From: Branchinecta lynchi
Lineage: Eukaryota > Arthropoda > Branchiopoda > Anostraca > Branchinectidae
Assembly (NCBI GenBank): GCA_023053575.1
Contig: JAKZAP010000007.1
Coordinates: forward strand, 15,901,508 to 15,965,507
DNA length: 64,000 nucleotides
Reading direction: 5' to 3'
Shown: piece by piece, positions 23,801 to 33,743 of the stretch
Position numbering within the stretch: the first letter of the stretch is position 1
Layout of the letters: the number at the start of each line of letters is the position of its first letter
Position numbers and translations under genes: made by a program
Notes under the pieces: generated by a model
Seen by the model: only the letters and a program-made list of their open reading frames with translations
Told to the model about the DNA's origin: nothing
The model's database searches: none

Positions 23801-26800
23801 ACGAATCAGCGCTAGTAGACAAAACGGCCTCTAGCTACACACGCATGCTAACGGGGCTTTTTCCATTCACTGTGGCAACTGAGAAAAAGTATATTAGGGC
23901 TTAGAAGTAGAAGTAGACAGCATACCATATTGTTTATTTTTAATATTGTAAGATGTTTTCCTCCTAACTTCCAGCTGTCATAAAAATAAACAAAAAATAA
24001 CACATCCCTTATCTTTTATCAATTCTCTTTTAATTGTGTTTTTCCACGTTCAATCCAAATAGGATTCGCTTCAACGCGAAAGGCAAGGCACATTGTAAAA
24101 TAGATCTTTATGAAGCATCTTTATGGAGGAAACAGGCAACTGTCCTTAGCAGACTCAGTATATCGTACTAAATTCAAATTATCTAGTCTAAGAGTGGGTC
24201 GAGCGATTACGGAAGGAGTGGCACAGTACAAATACTTCACTTCCTTCAAATAATACATACCTCTTTGAAAGAATCGCTCGGGGTTGATTAGAGCGCTGAG
24301 GCTGATCATGTCATAGAAGGCTGTAGTAATGACGCCGCCATTTTTTTCTACAGCTGCAATCACATGTTCAGGAGCATACTGAACTTCCAGATTCAGTTTC
24401 GCAGAAAAACAGTCGAGACACTGAAGAAAGAAAACTTATCAGCCTACTAAAATGGGGAAGTGATGCAAATAAAATATGGCTTACAAGCGAGTGGCCCTCT
24501 CTCCGGTTTCCGACGGTCGTTCCTCGATCCTTGCCCGGTCCCGTGAGAATACACCTACTGTCCTGATTAATCAACCCCTGGATTACAACAACAACAAGTT
24601 TTGGCTACAAATGTCTAAATTCCGAACTTCACAGATCAATTTTGGTAGTACGTTGAGCAAAATAAAAACAGGTCCAACACGCGTCCTCAAACCCACTCAA
24701 ACAAAGCTAAATTAACAAATTATCCAGCGGATGCAACTGAAAGATATGTTAACTGGTTTGTGCCGTACTTTGTTCGTTCGTTTAATAGTTCTTAGTCGTG
24801 TTTTATCTGGTATTATTTGTCATTGGCCATTTTATATCCCGTTGAAAGTGTTGACTTACCTTTGCTAGCTATCTTTGCTATTTTGGTCAATAAACGATAT
24901 ATATGCATGTATTTAAGCTAGACCTATAGCCTATCAAATGGTAAAACAAAAAAAAATCTCTTAGATTGCGTGAAGGAAGGTCAACTCCGGACCGACCTTG
25001 ACAAAAACATACAGCGTAGTAGCCTAAAGTTGAGAAATAAGAAATGAACAGCGTAAAGGTCCATAGGTGCAATCAAAAGGATGTCCCTCTTTGCGCCGAT
25101 TCAGTCGTGGCTCCATCCCTAAACCACAGACGAGGATAATTCATTCTGGGCACTGATCCCAGTCAAGGTGCTATTAAGAGCCACAGGAAGAGGAAGAGGC
25201 AGTGATACCAGTTGTGGTGTCAAGTTCACAGACCCGCTCGACGACGTTCAAGAACAAAACCAATCGGAAGGCGAAAAGGTCGGAGCTACCGAGCTGTCCC
25301 GAAACAATAACCCAACAAAAGAATTAGCCAAACAAGCGTCGGTTTTGTCGTGAATTCCGCTAAAGCTGTTTCAGTTCCTCCGTCCTATTGCACGTTCAAC
25401 CAATTGGAAATCGTACATTCCTTTCTCCCTGCCTAAAACTCTTGCTGAAATTGTGTCTGTGAACGCTGAACTCCTATTGCGTTACAGGCAAAGTCTCGGA
25501 TACAACCACAGCGGAAGATCAAAATGACCAGATCAAGGATGTGGAAAACCTCCATGTCCGATTTTTTAATTCCAGCAGTCATCCCGGATCGACGTTCTTT
25601 GGGTTGTGCTTAAAAACGTTGATGTTTAACTATTTTTCTTTTTGGTACTATCCACCTTTGTCACTAGACAATGCGATTTCAGGTGATTTAAGGTAATCTC
25701 TTTCTAATGTTCAGCTATAGTCCTCATCCAAATTATCATCATCGTTACTTACGCAGGCAAAAGCTGTATCTGCTTAGAATTTCTGGAATTTCGACGGATG
25801 TCGAGGTCAGGTGCTAGAATTTTTACGAATATCGCGAAAACTTATTCGTTCGCTAAACTGAGAAAAGATGACTCTGCTGGACGCTGATTCTGAGAATCAG
25901 CGAACGACAGCTGCAATGAACGACAGCTGCACCTGAGTTAAGTGCTTCCAATCTAGAACGGGAGGGGGGGGGGGGGGGGGGGGGGGGGGTACTGTTTGTC
26001 TTATGAGAAGTTTTTTCTTTTTAAATGCCAAGGCAGCAACTTCTGCAAAAAAAATTCTTCCTTATTTGTAGAAAGTTGGACGAGGTCATTATTGACATTA
26101 GTCGCGATGGATCAAACCCGAGCTAAGAACTTGGAAGAATCATAAAGTTTTCGGAAGTACACGCTTCAAATTTTGCCAAGAGCTTCCTATCTGGAATGCA
26201 TCTCCCACACACTATACACCCCCAGTTCTGGACTGGTGTCTAATACGCAGTTAGTTTTTGGACAGATAGCATACCTCATCAACAATCTGAAATCCATATT
26301 GTTTCCTCAGAGGATCTAGCTTGAACAATTTTGTGTTGCAGATCTGAGTCAAGTCAATTGGTTCCTCAGCATTTAGCCTTCCTGTGTCGATCAGCATTTG
26401 AATCTGATGAAGGGATATCGGCAGATGTTCGTGCTTTAGGCTGAAAGGGAGATAGGAATATTAAAGCGCAAATTGCAGTACAGACAGTCCATATTCCAAC
26501 ATTCTAATATATGTGACTCCTTTGAAACTCTGCTTGGTTTCTTTTCTTTTCTTTTTTTTCCATCAAAATGACTACAGACCCATCCAAGCTGTTATCAGAG
26601 TCGCGTCTTTTCCTTAAAGGACCTGTCTTACCTTAGTACTAATGCAATCTACTTCCATAATTACTCCATATATTTTGGAACGCGGAGACCCCAATTTCGT
26701 ACGGTACATTCTAACCCCTCAAACAATACCACGCTGATTTTCACACTTGCCGTGTTTTGCTACCTTCGATGTGTCTCACGCTGTCGACGTTTGTCTGCGA

Positions 26801-29800
26801 GCAGTTTTTGGGATCCCAAAAAGTAAGTGGAGGGATTCCTATGACATCGCAAAAGTTGTCCGTCCGTCTGTAAGCACGATAACTCTCGACGGGAATGAGA
26901 TATTTTGATGAAACTTGATGTGCGGATTCTTTGGGGCAAGAGTAAGGTCGAGTTCGTAAATGGGCTTTGTAACCCTACATTTGGGGGTGGGGGAGGGGTT
27001 TAAATCAAGGGGCAAGCAAAATATTTGTAAACAGCTAATGTGATAGTCGATTCCGGGGTATGAAGGCATGCTGATCACGATGGTGAAAACCATTTTTTCG
27101 CCGGGCAAGTAGTTCGCCCGGAATCCTGCCAAAATCGGAAAGTTTGTAAAAGTAAAAGATTTACTTGAAGTTGATTAGATGTTTGCTTCAGAGGCAAAAC
27201 GACATACTGAACACGATTCTGAAAACCATTTTCTCACCGGACAAGTAGTTCGCCCGGAATTCGGCCAAAACCGGGAAATTTGTTAAAAGCAAAAGTTTTA
27301 TTGGAAGTTGATTAGATGTTCGATCTAGGGGTAGAAAGACATGCTGAACACGACTATTAAAACTGTTTTCTCGCCGGACAAGTAGTTCACCCGGAATCCG
27401 GCCAAATCCGGAAAATTTGTTACAAGCAAAAGTCTTACTTGTAGTTGATTAGATTCCGATTTAGGGGTATGAGGAGATGCTGAATCCGTACATGACAATC
27501 GTTTTTTTACCCGGACACATAGTTAGCCCGGAATCCAGCTGACACCGGAAATTTAGTCATGAGTGAAAGCTTTATCTGAAGTTGATTAGATGTTCGATAT
27601 AGGGCCGGTAAGGAGATACACTGAATTCGTTTTTGAGCTTTGTTATTTTGTCGGATAAGTAGTTCCCGAAAGTTTTGATCAGTTTCGTCAAAACAAATAT
27701 GTCTTATAGAGGTAAACACACATGCTAAATCCATATTTGAACTTGGTTTTCTCAGATGATTGGCTATTTGGCCTTAATCTGTTTCTAAATTTTTGTAGTA
27801 AAAGTGCTTAAGGAGTCTGGAGAAGACAGGACCAAATTGTCTGGATGGGATATCAAAATTTTTGGGATCCCATCGTAACCTTTGGTCTTGTTCCATCAGA
27901 ACAAGACCTCGATGGGATCCCAAAAATTCAATATTTAATCCAGACAATTGGGTCTTGTCTTCGCCAGACTCCTTGAACATTTTTACTATTAAAATTGAGA
28001 AACAGACTAAGGCCAAATAGTTAATCATCTGAGAAAACCAAGTTCAGATATGGATTCAGCATATTTGTGTTTACCCCTATAAGTCATATTTGTTTTGACA
28101 AAAAGTTCCTGCCTTACTTCTTCCAATTTCCCGGTTTCGGCCATATTCCGGAACTACCTGTCCGGCAAAAAAAATAAAGCTAAAAAACGAACTCAGCGTA
28201 CCTTCTTTCCCCTATATCGAACATCTAATCAACTTCAAATTAAAATTTAAAAAATTTCCGGTTCCAACCAGATTCGGGCGAACTATGTCCGGGTAAAAAA
28301 TGATTGTCATACACGGATTCAGCATCTCGTCTTATCCCTAAATCGGATGTCTAATCAACTACAAATACTTCTAACAATTTTCCGGTTTTGGCCGGATTCC
28401 AGGCGAACTATTTGCCCGACGAGAAAAATGTTTTCACCGTCGTGTTCAGCATGTCTTCCTACCACTAAAGCGAACATCTAATCAACTTCAAAATTAAAAT
28501 TTAACTTGTAACAAATTTTCCGGTTCCAGCCGGATTCCGGGCGAACTATAGTCCGGGTAAAAAATGATTGTCATATACGGATTGAGCATCTCTTCTTACC
28601 CCTAAATCGGACATCTAATCAATAACGATTTTCCGGTTTTGTCCGGATTCCGGGCGAACTACTTGTCCGGCGAGAAACGGTTTTCACCATCGTTTTTGGC
28701 ATGCCTTCTTACCCCATCATCGTCTGTTTCATTAGCTGTTTAAAAATATTTTGCTTGCTCTTTAATTTAAACCCCCTCGAGAGTTATCGTGCTTACAGAC
28801 GGACGGGCGAACAACTTTTGCAATGTCATAGGTATCCCTCCACTTACGTTTTGGGATCCCAAAAACCGGTTATGTAAATTGTTTGTCTGTTTTCGCTACA
28901 AGTCAACGGATCTCGAAAAGGCTTAAAACAGCCAAAATCGTGGGTTATTTGTTGAAAGCACAGCATAGTTTTAAAGTATTCAAATATTTAAAATATTATA
29001 AGTTGAAGAATAAATAGTGCGAGGGGTCCTTTAACGAGTACACTTCAGCAAATATTTGTATGTCTCTTTTGTTGTATCCCATAGGCGGGTCTGCGGGATT
29101 GACTGGTCTTAGAATAGCCCAGCGAGTTGACAATGTTGCTTTATGGAAGGGCTGTATGTGAGTCAGTACTCAGACGAAAACAAAAAAATAATAATCAATG
29201 GTAAAATAATACCATAGCCGTACATTAAAAACATGGCTGAAAACGGAAAGTCAGCTACGATGTTTTGACAGCAACATTTCGGTCCTTCCAAGCAAGGGTC
29301 CTCATCAGGCTGTTGCAATTGCAGGTTCGTTTCTTCTAGTTCAGCAACAGCCTGACGAGGACCATTGCCAAGAAAGGCTAAAATATCGCTGGCAAAAATA
29401 CCGTAGCTGACTTTCTGCTTTAAGCGACTGTTTTAATATACGTGTCCCAGTCAACTTCGGGTCAAAGAGTATACTCTAGTAATAAACACGACAATGAACC
29501 TCGGGAAGAACGAGATAGGTCACCTAAAGGAATCCTCAAAACTGATTCAAATCGTATGTAAACTAATCAACAACGATTGTTGTGGTGACATTTCTGGCTC
29601 CTCGTTAGGACGCGAAGATTCTTTATCGTCACGAAGAGTTAGTTGTCTTTTGCAGATACCATGGTATCTGATAACACGGTCAAAAGTCATTTTTGCCATC
29701 AGATACCACGGTAACTGGAACAATACCAAAGTTTTCGATGGGATCCCAAAAATTTAATATTCGATACAGACAATTGGGTTCTGTCTTCGCCAGATCCAGT

Positions 29801-32565
29801 GTTCGCCAGACTCCTTGAATATTTATACTATTAAAATTAGAAAATGACATCTGAGAAAACCAAGTTCAGATATGGATTCGGCATGTGTGTTTACGCCTAT
29901 AAGACATACTTACTTTGACGAAACTGATCGAAACTTCCGGACCAACTACTTATCCGTCAAAAAAAAGAAAGCTCAAAGAAATTTCAGCGTATCTCCTTAC
30001 CCCTATTTCAAACATCTGATCAACTTAAAATAAAACTTAAACTTATAACATATTTCCGGTTTCAGCCGGATTCCGGGCGAACTACTTGTCTGGGCAGAAA
30101 ATGATTTTCATAATTGTACAGCCTGTCTTCTTACCCCTAAATCGAACATCTAATCAACAAAACATTTATTTTTAACAAACTTTCCGGTTTTGGCCGGATT
30201 CCGGTCGAATTACTTGTCTGGCGAGAAAATGGTTTTCATAGTCGTGTTCAGCATGTTTTCTTACCCTGAATCGAACATCTAATCAACTTTAAATAAAATT
30301 TTTACTTTTAACAAACTTTCCGGTTTTGGCCGGATTCCGGGCGAAATACTTGTCCGGCGAGAAAATGATTTTCATATTCGTGTTCAGCTCGTCTTCTTAG
30401 CCATAAATCGACCATCTTATTAGCTGTTTAAAAATCTTTTGTTTGCCCCTTAATTTGACCCCCCCTCCCAAACACACATACACCCCTAAACATAGCCCAT
30501 CTACAAATTTGACCTTTCTCTTGACCCAAAGAATCCTCACACCAAGTTTCATCAAAATATCTCGTACCCTTCGAGAGTTATTGTGCTTACAGACGGACGG
30601 ACGGACAACTTTTGCGATGTCTTAGGTATCCCTCGACTAACGTTTTTGGATCCCAAAAAGGACCAATTGCACATCGAATTACCGTGGTAACAGATACCAT
30701 GGTATCTGCAAAACCGCAACTATTAAGAGTATTTAGGGCTGTGGACCAAACGGAAACACTAGATGGCTTGGAAATTGTTATGCCAATTTTACTTACTGAT
30801 GCCCCTTGTAGTACGGCTCTTTTGAGAATTTTAGATAGAACGGAGTCTGCCCGCCTTCATGTCCCAGCCTCATGTAAGCTTGCCGCTGTCCACTTCCTTT
30901 TTGACCAGCACCATGAGTTTTGCCGCCATAACGGCCACGCTTTCGCTCTTTGGGCTGAAAGTAAGAGGTTATATGCTAATCGGCCTAATTTGTTGCGAGT
31001 GCAAATTTGCGGTGACGCCACTGATGTAAATGACGTCACTCTGGCAACCAAGCTCCTGAAAACCAACGGGCCTAGCTGACTACTAAGACCGCAAATTAAA
31101 CCGAGACCGAAACACTGACCCCTATATAAGTCTTAAAACTAGTTTTTTGCCAACCAAGTGGAAAGCATTCTTAGCAGCTGACAGTACTGAAACCTTTTCC
31201 ACCACTGGATGACGAATATTGATCGGCTAGCAGCAAAACTAGTTCATTCATCAAACCAGAAACTAAACTAACTTTGTAGAACGCTAAAACAGTCTCAAAT
31301 ATAACACAATCAAAGATTAGACCATCCACTTTTTATGGCAGTGACGTTAAGAGTGTCTGCGAAACGTCACCGAGTCCGAATGACGAAACGGTCTCATACA
31401 AAACATCCCCGGCAAAAAAATAATAAACAAAATATGAGAATTGCTCTTAGGAATTCAGGATTTTCTTCATACCAAGCGTTCATTCAACACCGATTAACGG
31501 AAGACCGCGGCAGGGGAATTAATAAGAGATCCCATTTCTGGAAGTAATCCCAAGCATTTTGTGGCATTTGATTATAAAACGACGGTCTTGCCTATACTAC
31601 TGCCTCTCTCTATAACCCTAATAGTCTTTTGTCAATTCCCAGATCCAAACTTCCTATGTCATCTACCTAAAAGACACTACGGTAATTTTTACATTCTCTC
31701 TTTATGACTCTATTTGAGCCAGATCAGGCTCACGCTTGTTCCTGTCGAAGAGCTTATTTATTTATCAGCTTATTTGTCTTCTATTTAGTTTTTTCTTTTT
31801 CTTGAACACAGTTTGCCGTGTTGCTCTCAATACCAAGGGGACAGCACGGGTCGTCTTTTAAATCTTTAAGACACCCTGGAGATTCAGGAAAGGTTTCAAT
31901 GGAAACTGTATCTGGTGCGACTTCAACTTGCGCTTTAAGCGACCTAGAACTGTCAGTCATAATCGATGAGGAGACATGTGGCAATGTGGAACTGCATTTG
32001 GGGGAAACGGTACATATCTTGTACATATCTTAAGCAACTGGTCCCGCATTCGCTCTTTTCTCCAACAAGGCTGTCCGTACATCTGCGCAATGAAAAACTG
32101 TTGTTTCTAGGATTCTTAGCCTGAAGATCAAGGCGGACTACTAAATTTACGCGTGGGGAGTTCGGGACGTTTTGCGATGGGGACATTCTGTCATGGAGAC
32201 GTTTTTTCGCGGGTACATTTCACAGCTAAGCACAAATTAGATATTTTGCTGCTTGCCTAGGCGAAACTGCAAAGCTGGTTGAATGATAAAGAGTAAAACT
32301 ATGGTAGGGTATTCCAACCTTTTATTGTTAGACAAGACAATACAAAGGAATGCTAGTTCCTGGAGGAGCTCGAAGATGCAACTGTGGTGTTACGGGATAG
32401 CAAATAAGTCAAAACCCTGAAAAAAAGGGATCATAAGTTTGGATACTGCAATGCAGGCTTTATACTCACTTTTTTAGAACCAACACTGTCTCTCAGTGCA
32501 TTGAATGTGATCCTAGGCAAGGTCCTCATTATCTCAAGAGCTTTATCCACTCCACTGGATGCCAT
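11596..32565 (-). CDS. MRPL15: Mitochondrial ribosomal protein uL15m (MRPL15), complete, five exons
   Basis: The coding parts 32565-32470, 30954-30797, 26440-26275, 24420-24261 and 11897-11596 join in frame (phases 0, 2, 0, 1) to 293 codons plus TAG; human MRPL15 is 296 residues. Family blocks appear in order: an N-terminal pre-sequence ([15 protein letters not shown]), the basic glycine-rich segment ([15 protein letters not shown]), [88 protein letters not shown] and [11 protein letters not shown]. It is a structural protein of the mitochondrial large ribosomal subunit. The ATG has G at -3 and +4. Introns of about 1.5, 4.4, 1.9 and 12.4 kb hold most of the repeats between 12 and 31 kb. Recognition rests on family sequence knowledge and is very secure. 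Confidence 0.96.
12012..12660 (+). mobile_element. R2 family 5' fragment
   Basis: The start ACAGGAGCTAAGAGCTCATA, then TGGCACTTGT, matches the 5' end of the R2 copy 756 bp downstream (12768), and so does the following ~350 bp. It lacks the R2 3' end. An 18-bp unit GTGGGGCTAGGGCTTGA is duplicated at about 12381-12415. Confidence 0.7.
12768..15056 (+). mobile_element. R2 family element, full length with both ends
   Basis: The 5' end is AACAAGAGCTACGAGCTC followed by ATATGGCACTTG. The interior is an array of irregular ~120-140-bp units, each with a CAAGTTTCAT anchor, a C-rich tract and CGGATCCGG-type pieces. The 3' end has GACTGACGGACAG, then ATATGGCACTTG, a short loop and the complementary CAAGTGCCATAA, i.e. 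a terminal hairpin. Long open frames here are proline/serine-rich artefacts of the repeats. Inserted in MRPL15 intron 4. Confidence 0.8.
15057..15778. other. Intron DNA between R2 and the first retrotransposon
   Basis: AT-rich, with no recognisable exon. About 15480-15560 contains CCGAACCATCCCC and CGGACCAACCCCA, similar to 12590-12640, a minor shared repeat. Confidence 0.4.
15779..16459 (+). CDS. LINE ORF1, gag-like protein with CCHC knuckles
   Basis: A 226-residue frame. The C-terminal third has three cysteine/histidine knuckles: [14 protein letters not shown] (CX2CX4HX4C), then [16 protein letters not shown] and [15 protein letters not shown], spaced as in ORF1 of Jockey/I-type elements. 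The middle part is consistent with an RNA-recognition-like fold, but this is a guess. The N terminus may be cut, since the first codons fall in a hairpin that looks like an integration junction. The stop overlaps the ORF2 start (TAATG), which suggests reinitiation. Nucleic-acid chaperone role is by family. Confidence 0.85.
   Translation: MVQSYYTIIVVKTTIIVSNLPSTLSDPIKRKVVIDQIDGHESVTSIRPVRDKLIINIDKSVAEDFRLSITGAITGSSAKVLTKKFYGLLKGITPDFELSHLMSCPGVSAASRLGKSLAVELEFSDAASRSEAFRYGLKVGYEILSVYEFKAIPRCCNNCRSPDHLQSSCSSVTPKCARCAGPHVSDRDSPCNLSPQCANCGGDHVSFSLTCPKLKAIVSRKLPKTN
15795..15830. repeat. Perfect 16-bp hairpin at the LINE 5' end
   Basis: ACACAATAATAGTAGT, loop AAAA, then ACTACTATTATTGTGT. It sits at the start of the readable ORF1, where the LINE is probably 5' truncated. 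Confidence 0.85.
16459..17909 (+). pseudogene. LINE ORF2 part 1: AP-type endonuclease and start of RT
   Basis: Endonuclease motifs occur in order: [28 protein letters not shown] and TDHLP, so the catalytic Asn, Glu, Asp and His positions are all present. A linker and the beginning of the RT region (VDGISACHL) follow. The frame runs into the R1 insertion after HLQL and would stop about 40 codons into it. The two halves are otherwise open, so this copy was probably coding-competent when it was interrupted. Confidence 0.88.
17910..19255 (-). mobile_element. R1 element inserted in LINE ORF2
   Basis: At the left is the 3'-terminal palindrome TTTTGGGATCCCAAAA, then CCTCCACTTAC and the GACGGACGGACA run (complement strand), and AAGTTTCATC. 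The middle has about seven tandem units of roughly 120-137 bp built on TTTCCGGTTTTGGCCGGATT and CGAACTACTTGTCC. At the right is the 5' subterminal GGGATCCC and the 5' end (reads GGTCTTGTT on the plus strand). Joining the LINE at CAGTTGTT/CCAAATG restores an uninterrupted frame. Confidence 0.88.
19256..20458 (+). pseudogene. LINE ORF2 part 2: reverse transcriptase
   Basis: RT blocks are clear: [53 protein letters not shown] and the catalytic [10 protein letters not shown], followed by the thumb-like LNADKCEYL and a short cysteine-poor C terminus. The frame resumes in phase with part 1 across the R1 insertion (Gln-Leu-Phe-Gln-Met). TAA ends the frame at 20458, and an AT-rich tail follows. Confidence 0.88.
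20680..23494 (+). mobile_element. R2 family element, 5' end missing
   Basis: Internal CAAGTTTCAT-anchored units with C-rich tracts run from about 20690 and end in GGCAAGTGCCATAAAA at about 23480. The 5' AACAAGAGC end is not visible. The unit order broadly follows the 12768 copy (GGTTATGTCAATGACGTATC, CTAGGACTTGTGCTTG). Confidence 0.75.
23495..24260. other. MRPL15 intron 4, no feature recognised
   Basis: No exon or repeat could be assigned. An open stretch at 23600-23815 lacks splice signals or recognisable motifs. Confidence 0.4.
24261..24420 (-). CDS. MRPL15: MRPL15 exon 4
   Basis: Acceptor TTTCTTCAG, donor AAAGAG|GTATGT, 160 nt, phase 0 to 1. It encodes [18 protein letters not shown] and [15 protein letters not shown]. 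Confidence 0.95.
24421..26274. other. MRPL15 intron 3
   Basis: About 1.85 kb with no recognised gene. A block at 25630-25710 (CAATGCGATTTCAGGTGATTTA) resembles retrotransposon 3' sequence at 58450-58480. A run of about 22 G lies at 25967-25989. Open stretches at 24476 and 25168 (plus strand) show no known motifs. Confidence 0.4.
26275..26440 (-). CDS. MRPL15: MRPL15 exon 3
   Basis: Acceptor CTCCCTTTCAG, donor GATGAG|GTATGC, 166 nt, phase 2 to 0. It encodes [23 protein letters not shown] and QYGFQIVDE. Confidence 0.95.
26807..27893 (-). mobile_element. R1 element, left half of inverted dimer
   Basis: It begins at the plus-strand left with the terminal palindrome TTTTTGGGATCCCAAAA, then CCTATGACATCGC and the GACGGACA complement. 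It ends with the 5' subterminal GGGATCCC and GGTCTTGTTC at 27884-27893. Confidence 0.85.
27899..28865 (+). mobile_element. R1 element, right half of inverted dimer
   Basis: It starts GAACAAGACCTCGATGGGAT and ends TTTTGGGATCCCAAAAA. It is separated by only CATCA from the oppositely oriented copy, so the two are joined 5' to 5' with 3' hairpins outermost. Confidence 0.85.
29250..29420. repeat. Short foldback (~170 bp)
   Basis: AAAGTCAGCTACGATGTTTT ... AAGGGTCCTCATCAGGCTGTTGC is mirrored by CAGCAACAGCCTGACGAGGA ... ACCGTAGCTGACTTTC. A related flank occurs at 6403-6440. Confidence 0.7.
29648..30722. mobile_element. R5 family element split by R1
   Basis: Left part 29648-29715 (TTTTGCAGATACCATGGTAT, then CTGATAACACGGTC) and right part 30659-30722 (ATTACCGTGGTAACAGATACC, then ATGGTATCTGCAAAACCGCA). 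The right end is 75 bp from the MRPL15 exon 2 donor, on the intronic side. Confidence 0.7.
29716..30658 (+). mobile_element. R1 element, both ends present
   Basis: 5' GAACAATACCAAAGTTTTCG then ATGGGATCCCAAAAA; several 137-bp-type units; C-rich tract; CACCAAGTTTCATC; CTTCGAGAGTTATTGTGC; GACGGACGGACGGACAAC; 3' palindrome TTTTTGGATCCCAAAAA (one base lost). Confidence 0.82.
30797..30954 (-). CDS. MRPL15: MRPL15 exon 2
   Basis: Acceptor TTACTTTCAG, donor GGCATCA|GTAAGT, 158 nt, phase 0 to 2. It encodes the basic RNA-binding segment and GGQTPFY. R5/R1 repeats end about 75 bp from the donor. Confidence 0.95.
31080..32469. other. MRPL15 intron 1
   Basis: No second gene is secure. A minus-strand open stretch at 31991-31781 has a weak acceptor and an AATAAA downstream on the minus strand (near 31760), but no homology that I recognise and an equally open plus strand. 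Confidence 0.4.
32470..32565 (-). CDS. MRPL15: MRPL15 exon 1
   Basis: ATG at 32565-32563 and 32 codons ending SVGSKK. Donor AAAAAA|GTGAGT, phase 0. It matches the mitochondrial targeting region of the family. Confidence 0.92.
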
Positions 32566-32881
32566 GACAAACAGAATTCAGAACTGAAACAAAGAACACT
32601 AAAAGATACAATTCAATCCAATTTTGCTCGATTAAGAAAAACCTACAATAAACAAAGTCAACTTTTTGTTCGGGCATCAATAAATACGGAGCATTGAATA
32701 TAATTTGACATTTTTGTCTCAACTTCTGCCAGTCTATCACAAATATGTGATCTTTGCCAAATTAAATGGAGCTATATGAGCTCGTTCTCTACTTCATTTT
32801 TTCTTCAGAGGAACAGACCAGCACAGACAGCATTTGTTTTGGGCTGTTTTGGTCTTAATATTTGATTTCTGAAAACTAGCA

Positions 32882-33213
32882 TTAAAGGACAACTGAATGA
32901 AGAGTACCAATTATCATCCCTATCTGTATGACTTCCGTTAACATTGCCTGCAGAAAACCAAATACGAAATATGTTTCCAAGCTATGATTTTTGCTCCATT
33001 TTGCATCTGTCCTTATTTCAGTGCCGAACAATTTTAGAAATGAACATATGTCTCCAACCAACCCTTCTTCTGGAATATTGTTTAACCAGTTAAGCCCAAA
33101 CATATATCTAGAAGAAATTCCAATACGATCCGGCGAGCGCTGTACAAGATTTGGATGAATTTCGCTTTTTGTCTTGGAGTCTGCATGTGCAAACCTCCGG
33201 AAACGAACATCCC
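32882..33213 (-). CDS. Possible terminal exon, unidentified protein
   Basis: About 110 open codons end at TAA/TAG near 32882, upstream of MRPL15 on the same strand. Composition is protein-like, with both charged and aromatic residues (SRYMFGLNWLNNIPEEGLVG, LETYFVFGFLQAML). A possible acceptor (TATTCAAAATAG) lies at its 5' edge, but the pyrimidine tract is poor. I recognise no family and found no partner exon. It could be the end of the gene upstream of MRPL15 or chance. Confidence 0.25.
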
Positions 33214-33743
33214 TATTTTGAATACATCACGCTCAGGAGAAGAATACTCTCCGTGGCCATGTCTGTAAATGCATTCTCCATGGTGTGTTCAAGTATGGTT
33301 TCATTGTTCAGGTGTCCTTTAAAGAAAAAACTGATGCTAATACTAACAATAATTTATTTGTAACCCACAAATCGTACAAGATGAAAACAGTGGAGTACAA
33401 AAGAAAATATGAAGACATAATTAGAGAAAACACAACACATACAAACAAAATCTCAAGACACACTAGCCTAACAAGCTATTCCTTGGTTATTCAACTACGG
33501 ATGGCAGCTGAAATTCCAAAAAGCACAGTGCTCCAGCGCAAGAGATATTAGCATTTGTCCAAGTGTAGTGCGTTTTCCATTGTGTGGAGCACACCCTGTA
33601 TCAGGGGAATGAACGAGCCCCAGTCAAGCTACAGTGTGAACCAAAATCAGGGATTTATGGTTGGCTGCTGAGGGTTTCTTCTATCACTAGCGCAGCCACA
33701 GTACAGTACACAAACAAAAAATATTACCTATTTGTGCTAACCA

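Larger units (their letters stand above)
26618..29030 (-). mobile_element. R4 MITE with TTAA flanks, holding an R1 inverted dimer
   Basis: TTAA at 26614-26617 and 29031-29034 bracket AGGACCTGTCTTACC ... GAGGGGTCCT. The R4 body is 26618-26804 and 28866-29030; the rest is R1 sequence. R4 copies at 7094 and 58862 show the uninterrupted arrangement. Confidence 0.75.

Noticed and set aside
30612..31079. 155-codon plus-strand frame
   Set aside because: Antisense shadow of MRPL15 exon 2.
31781..32026. Minus-strand open stretch inside MRPL15 intron 1, with AATAAA downstream
   Set aside because: Acceptor is weak, the plus strand is equally open and no homology is recognisable; alternative last exon cannot be supported.
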